From Scytonema hofmannii PCC 7110 (GTDB taxonomy: Bacteria; Cyanobacteriota; Cyanobacteriia; Cyanobacteriales; Nostocaceae), in the NCBI RefSeq assembly GCF_000346485.2, contig NZ_KQ976354.1, forward strand, positions 8,977,333 through 9,041,332: a stretch of DNA of 64,000 nt, written 5' to 3'. Positions 35,237 through 44,207 of the stretch are shown here, in pieces. The position numbers and the translations under genes are program-made. The notes under the pieces were generated by a model. It was given only the letters and a program-made list of their open reading frames with translations. It had not been told where the DNA came from and did no database searches. The stretch's first letter is position 1; every line of letters begins with the position of its first letter.

Positions 35237-35341
35237 TGACACTAACAACTTAAAAGCATTCTTGTAGCACACTGTACCAATTTGTGCGGGAAAGTACGCT
35301 ACTTTAATGAGAGCCATAAGTGTAATTCAGGCTACATAAAA

Positions 35342-36292
35342 ATGCGACTAGAGCAGTTGCAAGCCTTTCTGGCGATCGCAGAATCTGGCAGTTTCCAAGC
35401 AGCAGCACGAAAATGTGGTGTGACCCAATCGACAATCAGTCGCCAAATCCAGGCACTGGAAGAAGATGTGGGATTGGAACTGTTCCATAGAACGAGTCAA
35501 GCAAAGTTGACACTAGCAGGTGAGCGCTTACTTCCCCGCGCTCGTAAAATCTGTCAGGAGTGGCAAAGCGCCACACAAGAAATAGGTGATTTGCTGGCTG
35601 GAAAACAGCCAGAACTTTGTGTTGCGGCAATTCACTCCTTGTGTGCTTATTACTTGCCACCAGTTTTGCAAAAATTCTGTCATGAGTATCCAGAAGTGCA
35701 ATTGCGGGTAACATCGTTAGGTAGTGACCGAGCATTAAAAGTCCTGAAAGATGGATTGGTGGATTTGGCGATTGTCATGAATAATCGCTTTTTGACCGCC
35801 GGTAAAGAAATGGTGGTTGAAGTCCTTTATGATGAACCAATAGAAGTTTTAACAGCAACAAATCATCCCCTAGCGCAATATGAAAGCATCCCCTGGTCAG
35901 AACTCGTTCGTTACCCACAAGTCGTGTTTAAAGACGGTTATGGGATGCAGCGTTTAGTACAAGATAGATTTGAGCGATTAGAAGCTCATCTACAAGCAGC
36001 TTTAGAGGTAAACACCCTTGATGCTTTCAGGGGAGTAGTGCGTCAAGGAGAACTCGTAGCTTTGCTACCTTCTTCAGCACTCGTTGAAGCTCGCAATGAC
36101 CCAACTCTTGCTGTGCGAACTCTTGCTTCCAATACCAATAGTTCTGCATCTGACAATTCTAGTTTTACTCGCCGGGTGGTTATGGTAACAACTCACGATC
36201 GCCTGCAAATACCCCCAATCAAACATTTTTGGCAATTGGTCAAAGACAACGTCCCTCCACAAGCAGAATCTGTCTTGTGTTCTGCTTCTTAA
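35342..36292 (+). CDS. ntcB: LysR-family nitrate-assimilation activator NtcB
   Basis: A 316-residue LysR regulator; the ATG at 35342 begins MRLEQLQAFLAIAESGSFQA, the canonical HTH start. The winged HTH covers 1-60 and the effector domain 90-300 (VAAIHSLCAYYLPPVLQKF, DLAIVMNNRF, RQGELVALLPSSAL). In cyanobacteria NtcB boosts transcription of nirA-type operons together with NtcA, in response to nitrite. Location beside nirA and immediately upstream of cnaT supports the assignment. A Ser-rich insert near 280-290 (NTNSSASDNSS) is unusual. Confidence 0.88.
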   Translation: MRLEQLQAFLAIAESGSFQAAARKCGVTQSTISRQIQALEEDVGLELFHRTSQAKLTLAGERLLPRARKICQEWQSATQEIGDLLAGKQPELCVAAIHSLCAYYLPPVLQKFCHEYPEVQLRVTSLGSDRALKVLKDGLVDLAIVMNNRFLTAGKEMVVEVLYDEPIEVLTATNHPLAQYESIPWSELVRYPQVVFKDGYGMQRLVQDRFERLEAHLQAALEVNTLDAFRGVVRQGELVALLPSSALVEARNDPTLAVRTLASNTNSSASDNSSFTRRVVMVTTHDRLQIPPIKHFWQLVKDNVPPQAESVLCSAS

Positions 36293-36353
36293 CAGTGACC
36301 AGTGACCAGTGACCAGTGACCAGTGACCAATGACCAATGACCAATGACCAATG
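36293..36353. repeat. STRR array TGACCAG/TGACCAA between ntcB and cnaT
   Basis: Eight or more heptamers fill the entire 58-bp gap from the ntcB stop to the cnaT start, and the cnaT ATG is formed by the last unit (CCAATGAG). No separate ribosome-binding site exists, so translation may be leaderless-like or coupled. Confidence 0.85.
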
Positions 36354-37415
36354 AGTACAGTATTTAGGGAATTATTAAAAAAGGTAGGCAGTGGGGAACA
36401 CACCTCTGAGAGTTTAACTCGTGCTGAAGCAGCCACAGCAACAAAAATGATGCTACTCGGAGAAGCGACTCCAGCCCAAATAGGCGCGTTTCTCATTGCT
36501 CACCGAATTAAACGTCCCACAGCAGAAGAGATAGCGGGTATGTTGGACACATATCATGAATTGGGACCAAAATTACAACCAATTACCAGCGCTCGCAGAG
36601 CGATTGTTTTGGGCATACCTTATGATGGTAGAACTCGCACCGCTCCTATTAGCCCTGTAACAGCTTTGCTACTTGCAGTATCTGGACAGCCAGTGGTGAT
36701 GCATGGTGGCGATCGCAAACCCACCAAGTACGGGTTACCATTAATAGATATTTGGCAAGGTTTAGGTGTCGATTGGACTGGGTTGTCGTTAGAAAAAACT
36801 CAGCAAGTCTTTGAGCAAACTGGAATAGGATTTATTTATACTCCTCAGCATTTTCCCTTAACTGAAAGTCTTTGGGAATATCGCGATCAGCTAGGTAAGC
36901 GTCCACCGTTTGCGACAATGGAATTGATTTGGTGTCCTTACGCGGGGGATGCTCACATTATTGCCGGATTCGTTCATCCACCTACAGAAGGTTTATTCCA
37001 AACGGCACTGGCACTACAAGGAATAACTTATTTTACAACAGTAAAGGGTTTGGAAGGGAGTTGCGAGTTACCACGCGATCGCACGGCTATCATTGGTTTG
37101 GGAGGAGCAACACCCAAGGAAACGGGTATATCACCCATAGAGCGATTGCATTTAGTTGCTCGCGATAGCGGCTTTGCTATGAAAAATGTACCTCTAGATT
37201 CTTTGGAAGAACTGGTTGCGAATATAAAGGGAGTTTTGGATGGAAAACCTTCAGAACTGATGGATACAGCTTTATGGAATGGAGGATTTTACCTCTGGCG
37301 TTCTGGAATTTGTTCGGATATGCAAGAGGGTATAGCCAAAGCAAAAAAATTATTAACGAGTGGTGTAGTTGCTGAGAAACTGCAAAAACTTATAACACTG
37401 GTCACTGCTCACTGA
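36351..37415 (+). CDS. cnaT: CnaT, anthranilate phosphoribosyltransferase-like nitrate-assimilation protein
   Basis: A 354-residue protein of the TrpD/glycosyltransferase family 3 fold: N-terminal helical domain (TRAEAATATKMMLLGEATPA), then GRTRTAPISPVTALLLAVSG, VVMHGGDRKPTKYG and GITYFTTVKGLEGSCELPRD. The Anabaena homologue CnaT is required for expression of the nir operon although its catalytic activity is unknown. Order ntcB-cnaT and closeness to nirA fit that role. The last residues (LVTAH) come from a CACTGGT/CACTGCT repeat and the stop overlaps the convergent gene by 7 bp. Confidence 0.85.
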   Translation: MSTVFRELLKKVGSGEHTSESLTRAEAATATKMMLLGEATPAQIGAFLIAHRIKRPTAEEIAGMLDTYHELGPKLQPITSARRAIVLGIPYDGRTRTAPISPVTALLLAVSGQPVVMHGGDRKPTKYGLPLIDIWQGLGVDWTGLSLEKTQQVFEQTGIGFIYTPQHFPLTESLWEYRDQLGKRPPFATMELIWCPYAGDAHIIAGFVHPPTEGLFQTALALQGITYFTTVKGLEGSCELPRDRTAIIGLGGATPKETGISPIERLHLVARDSGFAMKNVPLDSLEELVANIKGVLDGKPSELMDTALWNGGFYLWRSGICSDMQEGIAKAKKLLTSGVVAEKLQKLITLVTAH

Positions 37416-38320
37416 TTACTGGTCACTGTTAAAACCAAGCCCTCACGAGCTAAGATGGCTTTGGGGAAAATGGACTGAACCTCTGTTTGCACTTTATCTA
37501 GAAAATTATCACCATCATCTGGATGATGGTGAGAAATGACAAGTAATTTAACATCAAGATTTTGCGCTAAATCAACAGCAGTCCTCCAGTAAATTTCTGC
37601 GTGCTCGTGGATTCGTATAGATGGAGGCGTGTAGGTTGCATTAGCAATCAATAAATCTACGCCTTTGGTCAGTTGTGCAATGTGTTCTTTATCTGTATCA
37701 CTTAAGCTCTGATGTAAATCTGTAATGTAAGCAACACTATACTCTTGCCAAGTGACTCGGTAGCCTACTGATTTTTGGTGATGATTAATTAATGCTGTTG
37801 CGATGGTAATATCATCTACCTTAAAGACCTTACCAGGGGCAAAATTATGGAAGTGCAAGTCTGATTGCATAATTTGTAATGGGTAGGGAAAGTGCGGTTG
37901 GAGCATTTGATCGCAAAGACATTGTTTGATAGAAGCTCCATTCAAAGCAGCTGTCCCATAAATATGGAAACAATTTTCTGCCAGAAATGCAGGTGTAAAA
38001 AAGGGAAACCCTTGAATGCGGTTTGATTGGGAGTTGCTAAAGAATAAATGAGCTTCTACCGTCTTTTGCTGCCAACTTCTTCCAAGTAAACGTAAACCAG
38101 TACCCCCATCAAAAATTAAATGTTTTTTGCCAACTTGCATTTCTACACAAGCCGTATTACCACCATATCGACTGGTGTTGTTACCTGGGCTGGGAATCAA
38201 ACCCCGCACGCCCCAAAATTGTACTAAAAAGTTTGGTGCTTGTTTTTCAACTTCAGTAAGTTGCTCTTGAGTTGAATGGTTTTGGAGAGGCGACAGTTCA
38301 GAGTTTGGCATATTTGTCAA
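37409..38320 (-). CDS. Metallo-beta-lactamase-fold protein lacking the HxHxDH motif
   Basis: A 303-residue relative of PhnP/RNase Z-like hydrolases (FWGVRGLIPSPG, NTSRYGGNTACVEM, LIFDGGTGLRLLG). The position that should read T-H-x-H-x-D-H before IQGFPFF is SNSQSNR (residues 95-101), so all metal-binding His and Asp residues there are replaced. The later Asp ligand is Asn in LLIANATYTP. Only the final VISHHHPDDGDNFLD is retained. It is therefore predicted to be catalytically dead or to use another mechanism. The gene starts 2 bp after panD on the same strand. Confidence 0.85.
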   Translation of the reverse strand: MTNMPNSELSPLQNHSTQEQLTEVEKQAPNFLVQFWGVRGLIPSPGNNTSRYGGNTACVEMQVGKKHLIFDGGTGLRLLGRSWQQKTVEAHLFFSNSQSNRIQGFPFFTPAFLAENCFHIYGTAALNGASIKQCLCDQMLQPHFPYPLQIMQSDLHFHNFAPGKVFKVDDITIATALINHHQKSVGYRVTWQEYSVAYITDLHQSLSDTDKEHIAQLTKGVDLLIANATYTPPSIRIHEHAEIYWRTAVDLAQNLDVKLLVISHHHPDDGDNFLDKVQTEVQSIFPKAILAREGLVLTVTSNQ

Positions 38321-38322
38321 AA

Positions 38323-38706
38323 TTAAGTCCTACTGAGCAGATCGTCGTAACGCCGCACTTCCATTAGTCGGTTTTGTTCATCCACAAGGACTACGGTGGG
38401 AGAGTGAGTTTTTAACTCTTCCAAACTGAACTGCCCGTAAGACATTATAATCAAGCGATCGCCTATAATGCCTAGACGTGCTGCAGCTCCATTCAATTCA
38501 ATTGCTCCAGAATTGGCTGGCGAAGGAATTGCATAAGTAGTAAAACGCTCGCCATTGTTAATGTTCACTACATGCACGTACTCGTAGGGCAGGATACCAG
38601 CTTTATCCATCAGAAGTCGATCGATGCTAATACTTCCCACATAGTTAATATTTGCTGCTGTGAGAGTGCAATTGTGAATTTTTGCTAAGAGGAGCGTGCG
38701 CTGCAT
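38323..38706 (-). CDS. panD: Aspartate 1-decarboxylase
   Basis: A 127-residue pyruvoyl enzyme converting L-aspartate to beta-alanine for pantothenate and coenzyme A. The proenzyme self-cleaves between Gly24 and Ser25 (NYVGSISID), and Ser25 becomes the pyruvoyl group. Other family residues ([19 protein letters not shown] and [19 protein letters not shown]) are intact and the length is normal. It is translated just ahead of the degenerate MBL-fold gene (2-bp gap), forming an operon. Confidence 0.96.
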   Translation of the reverse strand: MQRTLLLAKIHNCTLTAANINYVGSISIDRLLMDKAGILPYEYVHVVNINNGERFTTYAIPSPANSGAIELNGAAARLGIIGDRLIIMSYGQFSLEELKTHSPTVVLVDEQNRLMEVRRYDDLLSRT

Positions 38707-38754
38707 TGCAAAACAGGTATTAGGTATCAGTTATAAGTTTAAACTATAACTCAG

Positions 38755-38836
38755 GGAGTAAGGAGTAGAGAGTAGGGAGAAAAGAAAGCAATTACAAACT
38801 CTTCCCTAACCCCTAACCCCTAACCCCTAACCCCTA
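38755..38836. repeat. STRR blocks GGAGTAG and CCCCTAA between panD and ppa
   Basis: GGGAGTA-type units (about 38755-38779) face CCCTAACCCCTAA units (about 38810-38835). The second array abuts the ppa stop codon (overlap of 3 bp). Confidence 0.85.
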
Positions 38837-39376
38837 TTTAGCTTCAGAATCTGAATCCCGACCTTTTTCGCTACCAGCTTTAACACACTTTTCTACCAAT
38901 GGTGAGACTGTCTCAACATCCTGCCATCCGAGGATTTCTGTAACCTTCTTTTCCAAATTTTTGTAAGTGCGGAAAAATTCTTCTATTTCAGCCAGTCTGT
39001 GTGGCGCAACGTCTTTTAAAGATTTGACGTGAGCGTATCGGGGGTCTTTGTCGGGAACGCAAAGAATTTTTTCATCGCGATCGCCACCATCAATCATCTC
39101 TAACATACCAATTGGTCGTGCGGCAATCACACATCCTGGGAAGGTTGGCTCATCCATAATGACAATGCCATCAAGCGGATCGCCATCATCAGCTAGAGTG
39201 TTAGGTACAAAACCATAGTCATAAGGGTACTGTACCGAGGAATAGAGAACTCGGTCTAGAGCAAAAGCCTGTAGGTCTTTATCATATTCGTATTTGTTTT
39301 TGCTTCCGCCGGCAATTTCAATCAAAACGTTTAACAGACCTGGTTTAGGCTGAGATGGAATACGAGATAAGTCCAC
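38834..39376 (-). CDS. ppa: Inorganic pyrophosphatase (family I)
   Basis: A 180-residue soluble enzyme hydrolysing pyrophosphate to phosphate, which pulls biosynthetic reactions forward. Active-site residues lie in [32 protein letters not shown] and [14 protein letters not shown], with further metal ligands in [13 protein letters not shown] Lys/Asp-rich tail follows. Length and motifs are typical. It is monocistronic, with a hairpin-rich upstream region. Confidence 0.96.
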   Translation of the reverse strand: MDLSRIPSQPKPGLLNVLIEIAGGSKNKYEYDKDLQAFALDRVLYSSVQYPYDYGFVPNTLADDGDPLDGIVIMDEPTFPGCVIAARPIGMLEMIDGGDRDEKILCVPDKDPRYAHVKSLKDVAPHRLAEIEEFFRTYKNLEKKVTEILGWQDVETVSPLVEKCVKAGSEKGRDSDSEAK

Positions 39377-39543
39377 GACAACACTCCGTTTGCTTACTGT
39401 AAATTACGAGGGCTACACGCATAGCTCCCAGTGTAAGATTCTATCCCTAGTAGGTCACAAGAAGAAAGCGCCCAGGATAGAGGACAGAGGGCAAAGTTGA
39501 TTAAATCGAAGATATCTATTCGTAGGGAAGCATAGCAGCATAG

Positions 39544-39579
39544 CTGTGGTTAGTGAAGGGATTTCACCACTAACCACAG
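39544..39579. repeat. Hairpin CTGTGGTTAGTG/CACTAACCACAG
   Basis: 12-bp perfect stem with a 12-nt loop, flanked by other copies of the word (AGCACTAACCACT at 39608). A dispersed repeat of the type seen at 4384; possibly a terminator for the small membrane-protein gene. Confidence 0.6.
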
Positions 39580-39619
39580 TAGGAGTGCAGAACCTTGCAC
39601 CTCTACGAAGCACTAACCA

Positions 39620-39799
39620 CTATCTTTTCATTTGGTACGTCACGGGTTGCCCAGAGGTATAGATGTTGCTTGAAGAATAGTGAGCGATAATAAATAGAGG
39701 TAATGTCAAAGTCAGTAAACCAATCCCAGTTCCCACAATATCTGCCAATCGATGGGAATATGTGTCGCTTTGGTTGACAGATTGAGAATTTGAATTCAT
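39620..39799 (-). CDS. Small single-helix membrane protein, 59 residues
   Basis: From the ATG at 39799 the protein has a polar Ser/Asn-rich N-terminus, one membrane helix (DIVGTGIGLLTLTLPLFIIA) and a short basic tail (QPVTYQMKR). The plausible coding composition and a helix flanked by His/Arg and Tyr suggest a real small membrane protein. I do not recognise the family. Codons upstream to 39823 are unlikely to be used. Confidence 0.55.
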   Translation of the reverse strand: MNSNSQSVNQSDTYSHRLADIVGTGIGLLTLTLPLFIIAHYSSSNIYTSGQPVTYQMKR

Positions 39800-39823
39800 A
39801 AAAATTGAGGTTAGATACACCAC

Positions 39824-40516
39824 TTGTAGTTTCCCTCTTTTCTAGAGAGGCTTGCTGTTATTTTAGCTATTTTTTTACATCAATCTCTGTATTAATAAAG
39901 AATATCAATCATTTTTTAAACTTGGTATACCACTTTTTTTGATACAGAAAATACTTGATAAGAAGCTAAAAATTAATTTATGTTTAATTAATAGCAACAA
40001 AGAAATAAGCGTTTCTATTGTAATCTTTGCTCTACGCGCAGTCTAGTAACATAGCATTAAGATTTACAAACTTGAATCGTGTTTCTACTGTTTTTAAGAC
40101 AGAGCATCAGCGTTATTCATCTAGCTACCGATACCAAAAAACCTTCGTTCAATGGCATTTTTGCTTTCCTTTTCGTTATTTTTTACTTGATTAGATTCCA
40201 TACTTTTACTAATCTCTTAATATATTTTATTTCTTTAAGAAAAAATTATCGTTGTTTTTTGATACTTCAGACCGTTAGGAACGATATAAGTTTTTTAACA
40301 ATAAATGAATACCGAAAAAATACATAGGAAATAGAAGTACTGAGAGGTATTTATCAGTGATTCCACTCATAAAGAGTTTTTAAGGTTAAGTGAGAAAATC
40401 TGATGAATATACCTTTTCAAGACAGCCATTCACGGGAAAATCCCACAACCAATCATGAAAACCCCTCTTCCCCCACTCCCCACTCCCTACTCCCCACTCC
40501 CTATATTTAAGGATGG
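39824..40516. other. 693-bp AT-rich intergenic region
   Basis: A GTG-started frame at 40079-40327 is Phe/Ile/Tyr-rich and looks like chance translation of AT-rich DNA. CCCCACTCCCTACTCCCCAC repeats occur at about 40470-40501. No supported gene. Confidence 0.5.
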
Positions 40517-40544
40517 AAAAAAACCGCCACTAGATTAGGGCGGT
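40517..40544 (-). terminator. Rho-independent terminator of the DUF362 gene
   Basis: On the minus strand ACCGCC-(10 nt)-GGCGGT is followed by seven T. It lies 94 bp beyond the stop codon of the DUF362 gene and is the cleanest terminator in the window. Confidence 0.85.
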
Positions 40545-40637
40545 CTGGTTAAGCAATCGGAGGGTACTTTCAGCTTACTCTGCCAATTTTGGAATTGTTG
40601 TAACAGAGTTTGCACTTATGGGCATAAGGCATGGGGG

Positions 40638-41606
40638 TTAAGCTTTATAAGCACTCATGGGTTCTTTGATAAATTTAATGTAAAGATGTTTGAACGTAGA
40701 CTTGATAACGCGAGGCATACCAAAGTCAATGGGTACAAACTTATCTGGTAACCGCCAATCGTCTATCTTTAACAAGCCGGGATGCAGATTGGGAAAGTGA
40801 ATCTCATCAAGTTCACCAACCAACCCCAACCGCTTGGATGCAGCAACGGTTGGTACTTGTTCTGGTTGGATGTTCAAGATTTCCACTATTGCTCTATCCA
40901 AAGCAAAAATATCTGATGATGCCCCTAATATTCCCAATGCACGGGGTTCTCCTCCACTCGGTCCGTTGCCTTCATGACCGATAATGCCATCTACAATGGT
41001 CAAATCGGGATTAATAACCCTGGCTGTTTCCACCAACATTTCACCAAATCGCTTTGCGTCTTTCCCGGCTTCCATATGCCACCAGGCTTTCATTTTACCT
41101 GGAACGCAGCCAAACAAGTTTTTTACCGCTAAGGTGAGTACCAACTGAACGTGAGACTTTACCTTGGGTAAGTTAATTACGACATCTGCTTCCATCGCTT
41201 CTTTAGACAACAGCAGGTGGTTAAACTCGGAGCTAATTGTTTGATAGCGATGTCCGTGAAATTCAACTATTGGCAATTTGAGTTCTTCTAGAACTGGCAG
41301 ATATCCGCTTGCTACTGCTACTCCTCTGGCACTGCCAAAAGCAGGGCTATCACCCAAAAAAGGTTGACCACCAGCTTCAATCACCATTTGGGCTACGGCA
41401 TAAACGAGTTCGGGGCGAGTGGTACACTCTTTCCCAGGACGTGCGCCTGTGAGTAAGTTGGGTTTGAGTAAAACGCGGTTCCCCGGTTTCACAAACGCCG
41501 CTATTCCTCCTAAGGGTTCTAGCAGTGTTTCCAATGAATCTCGTAATGTGTCACGTTCGTATGAACTTGCACGAATTAAGCTGACGGATGGTGTTTGAGT
41601 CGGCAT
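40638..41606 (-). CDS. DUF362 domain protein
   Basis: A 322-residue protein of the DUF362 family: VLLKPNLLTGARPGKECTTR, GGQPFLGDSPAFGSA, INLPKVKSHVQLVLTLAVKN and LFGCVPGKMKAWWHMEAGKD. Some relatives carry added ferredoxin domains, but this one has no Cys-rich cluster motif. The biochemical role is unknown. It follows aspA by 71 bp on the same strand, suggesting co-transcription, and ends at a strong terminator. Confidence 0.85.
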   Translation of the reverse strand: MPTQTPSVSLIRASSYERDTLRDSLETLLEPLGGIAAFVKPGNRVLLKPNLLTGARPGKECTTRPELVYAVAQMVIEAGGQPFLGDSPAFGSARGVAVASGYLPVLEELKLPIVEFHGHRYQTISSEFNHLLLSKEAMEADVVINLPKVKSHVQLVLTLAVKNLFGCVPGKMKAWWHMEAGKDAKRFGEMLVETARVINPDLTIVDGIIGHEGNGPSGGEPRALGILGASSDIFALDRAIVEILNIQPEQVPTVAASKRLGLVGELDEIHFPNLHPGLLKIDDWRLPDKFVPIDFGMPRVIKSTFKHLYIKFIKEPMSAYKA

Positions 41607-41677
41607 AGTTAAATAAAGAACAACAAGGAAAGAGTAAAGAAGGAAGACAACATGACTTTATCTTCCCCCTTTCTTCG

Positions 41678-43114
41678 TTATTCCGACTTGCCGTCCTGCA
41701 CAGTTAGAGGCACAATTGCACTCATTTGTTCCAGGTTTAATACGTTGGCTAATTCTTCTTCACTCATCAACCCCCGTTCTAAGACTATCTGACGTAAAGA
41801 CTGTCCTGTTTCTAAGGATTCTTTGGCAACAGCCGCCGCATTTAAGTAACCTATATGGGGATTTAATGCTGTGACTAGGGCTAAACTCCCTTCAGCGTAT
41901 GCCAAACAACGTTCTTGGTTGGCGGTAATTCCTTGGATACAACGTTCGGTTAAAACCGCAATGGTGTTGCCAAGAATTTCTATGCTGTGAATGAGGTTAT
42001 AGGCAATGAGGGGCATCATGACATTCAGTTCTAGTTGTCCTGCTTGTGCAGCTAGAGCGATCGCATGATCGTAACCCATTACCTGAAAGCATACCATTGA
42101 TGTCATTTCTGCCATAACAGGGTTATACTTCCCTGGCATGATTGAGGAACCCGGTTGAACTGGAGGTAACTGAATTTCTTTTAAGCCCGTTTTTGGTCCG
42201 GAATCCATCAACCGCAGGTCATGAGATATTTTGATTAGGTCTTGAGCTAAATTGCGTAAAGCACCAGAAACATTGACAAATGGTGCCATACTTTGCATTG
42301 CTGCCATCAGGTGTGGTGCTGGTTCTAGGGGAAAGTTAATGATTTCTGAAATCGTTTGGACTACATATGCTCGATACTGGGGATGAGTATTTAACCCCGT
42401 ACCTGCTGCACTGCCTCCCAAACCCAGTATCATTAGGTCAGTAGAAGCTGTGTATATCCGATTTTGGTGTTCTGTGAGGATGTGCGCCCATGCACGAAAG
42501 TTTTCACCCAAGCGCACAGGTACAGCATCTTGCATGTGGGTTCTGCCAGATCTGACGACATCTTGGAATTCTTGCGCTTTGTCTTCGAGCGCTGCTATGG
42601 CGTTTTCTAATGCTGGGTGTAGTGTTTTTGATAATGCCAGTAAGCCACCAATACGAATTGCTGTGGGAATCACATCGTTGGTAGACTGCCCGTAGTTCAC
42701 GTGGTCGTTCGGGCTAACACGTTTGTAATTGCCTTTTTCTTCTCCAAGAATTTCTAGCGCTCGATTCGCTAAAACTTCGTTAACATTCATGTGATGGGAA
42801 GTCCCAGCACCAGCTTGGTAGACATCTACCACAAATTGGTCGCGCAATTTCCCTGCTAGTACTTCATCTGCAGCTTGCACAATTGCCTGACTTATGTCTT
42901 GGGGGATACACCCCAGTTCGCCGTTGACAATAGCTGTAGCTTTTTTGATGATAGTACACGCATCTACGTAAGTGGGTAAAGGCTTAATGCCGCTTATAGG
43001 AAAGTTTTCTGTTGCCCGCAGTGTTTGAATGCCGTAGTAAGCGCTACTTAGTATAGAGCGATCGCCCATTGAATCGCGTTCTATTCTCACGTCTAAATTC
43101 ATTGATTGAGTCAT
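41678..43114 (-). CDS. aspA: Aspartate ammonia-lyase
   Basis: A 478-residue enzyme of the fumarase/aspartase superfamily, interconverting aspartate with fumarate plus ammonium. The superfamily signature GSSIMPGKYNPVMAE (about 318-332) carries the catalytic loop. HMNVNEVLANRALEILGE, NDHVNYGQSTNDVIPTA and SGRTHMQDAVPVRLG complete the active site. Length is normal for aspartase and fumarase C; the GRTHMQDAVPV and PGKYNPV forms favour aspartase. In a nitrogen-fixing cyanobacterium it would link aspartate, for example from cyanophycin breakdown, to carbon metabolism. Confidence 0.85.
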   Translation of the reverse strand: MTQSMNLDVRIERDSMGDRSILSSAYYGIQTLRATENFPISGIKPLPTYVDACTIIKKATAIVNGELGCIPQDISQAIVQAADEVLAGKLRDQFVVDVYQAGAGTSHHMNVNEVLANRALEILGEEKGNYKRVSPNDHVNYGQSTNDVIPTAIRIGGLLALSKTLHPALENAIAALEDKAQEFQDVVRSGRTHMQDAVPVRLGENFRAWAHILTEHQNRIYTASTDLMILGLGGSAAGTGLNTHPQYRAYVVQTISEIINFPLEPAPHLMAAMQSMAPFVNVSGALRNLAQDLIKISHDLRLMDSGPKTGLKEIQLPPVQPGSSIMPGKYNPVMAEMTSMVCFQVMGYDHAIALAAQAGQLELNVMMPLIAYNLIHSIEILGNTIAVLTERCIQGITANQERCLAYAEGSLALVTALNPHIGYLNAAAVAKESLETGQSLRQIVLERGLMSEEELANVLNLEQMSAIVPLTVQDGKSE

Positions 43115-43166
43115 GATGAAGTATCTATGGCATGATATTCAGTAGTTACGTTCCAAATTTCTCACT

Positions 43167-43391
43167 TTGCCTAAGAAAATTCGGGAACTGAAAGCAATGC
43201 TCTTGAAAACCGGATTTACCTATAGACCCGGTAAAGGTAGTCATACCGTATGGAGTCATCCAAACCTACCTTACAGTCTTACTCTTTCTGGTAAAGATGG
43301 AGATGATGCAGGGCGATATCAGGAAAAAGATGTGAGAAACGCACTGAGAGATTTGCAAGGGTTGGAGGAACCAGAGAACGAGGGAGAGTAA
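43167..43391 (+). CDS. hicA: HicA-family toxin
   Basis: A 74-residue mRNA interferase of a type II toxin-antitoxin pair. The double-stranded-RNA-binding-like fold shows in KKIRELKAMLLKTGFTYRPG, with the catalytic His26 in GKGSHTVWSHP. Start is TTG at 43167 (no in-frame ATG nearby before the motif). It precedes hicB by 4 bp, which is the usual toxin-first order for HicAB. Confidence 0.88.
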   Translation: MPKKIRELKAMLLKTGFTYRPGKGSHTVWSHPNLPYSLTLSGKDGDDAGRYQEKDVRNALRDLQGLEEPENEGE

Positions 43392-43395
43392 AAAA

Positions 43396-43620
43396 ATGAA
43401 ACTTCATTACAGCATTATTATTCAATGGTCAATAGAGGATTGTAAATACATTGTCAGCTTACCAGAGTTCGGTCCTTACGCGCATACTCACGGCAACACT
43501 TATGCCGAAGCTCTCAAGAATGGAGAAGAAGTTTTAGAGCTTTTGATAGAAGAATACCAAGCACAAGGAAAACCACTACCAGAACCGGTGACTGCAAATA
43601 CGACTTTTCAGTTCGCTTGA
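43396..43620 (+). CDS. hicB: HicB-family antitoxin
   Basis: A 74-residue antitoxin with the partial RNase H-like fold of HicB: LHYSIIIQWSIEDCKYIVSL, PEFGPYAHTHGNTYAEALKN, GEEVLELLIEEY. It lacks an obvious separate DNA-binding domain, as in the short HicB class. It neutralises HicA by blocking its active site. Together with hicA it sits between aspA and pgsA. Confidence 0.88.
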   Translation: MKLHYSIIIQWSIEDCKYIVSLPEFGPYAHTHGNTYAEALKNGEEVLELLIEEYQAQGKPLPEPVTANTTFQFA

Positions 43621-43658
43621 CATCTTTTGAACACAGATCGAACTGAGAGCTAAAATCT

Positions 43659-44207
43659 ATGACTTTACCAAACTGGATTACCTTCTCTCGCTTATTAGGA
43701 ATACCATTTCTGCTGTATCTTTTGTATAGTCCCGATCCAAAATTACAGTGGATTTGTCTGGCAATTTTTCTGGTGGCTTCTCTTACGGATTGGTTAGATG
43801 GTTATTTAGCCCGAAAACTCAATCAAATTACCGATTTGGGTAAGTTTCTCGATCCGTTGGTAGATAAGTTTTTGGTACTCGCACCTTTACTCGTGTTGAT
43901 TGAGCTAGGAAGAGTTCCTGCTTGGGGTGTATTTCTTATTTTGGCACGAGAATTGGCGATCGCAGGTTGGCGCATCAGTCAACCTAAAGTTACGGGAGCT
44001 AATATTTGGGGAAAGCTCAAAACTGTCAGTCAAATTGTAGCGATCGCACTTTTAATCGCCCCTTTACCTGAAGAGTGGCGTTTGCCTTCTCTTACCGCTT
44101 TTTGGATTTCCGTTGCTCTGACGTTAATTTCTGGGATTATTTATCTTTTGCCGTCGAATAATAGTGACACTTCAGACAGTCAGAAAACTGAGGTTGAGAA
44201 AAATTGA
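43659..44207 (+). CDS. pgsA: CDP-diacylglycerol-glycerol-3-phosphate 3-phosphatidyltransferase
   Basis: A 182-residue membrane enzyme making phosphatidylglycerol phosphate, the precursor of phosphatidylglycerol, which photosystems require. The CDP-alcohol phosphotransferase motif D-G-x2-A-R-x8-G-x3-D-x3-D is complete at residues 47-69 (DGYLAR, GKFLDPLVD). About five to six hydrophobic helices are present, and the start NWITFSRLLGIPF is typical of PgsA. An alternative is another CDP-alcohol transferase, but length and start favour pgsA. Confidence 0.92.
   Translation: MTLPNWITFSRLLGIPFLLYLLYSPDPKLQWICLAIFLVASLTDWLDGYLARKLNQITDLGKFLDPLVDKFLVLAPLLVLIELGRVPAWGVFLILARELAIAGWRISQPKVTGANIWGKLKTVSQIVAIALLIAPLPEEWRLPSLTAFWISVALTLISGIIYLLPSNNSDTSDSQKTEVEKN

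Noticed and set aside
40079-40327. 82-codon GTG-started frame
   Set aside because: Phe/Ile/Tyr-rich chance translation of AT-rich DNA.
41678-43114. Fumarase C instead of aspartase
   Set aside because: The shared signature cannot fully exclude it, but the flanking motifs read closer to aspartase; kept as a caveat.
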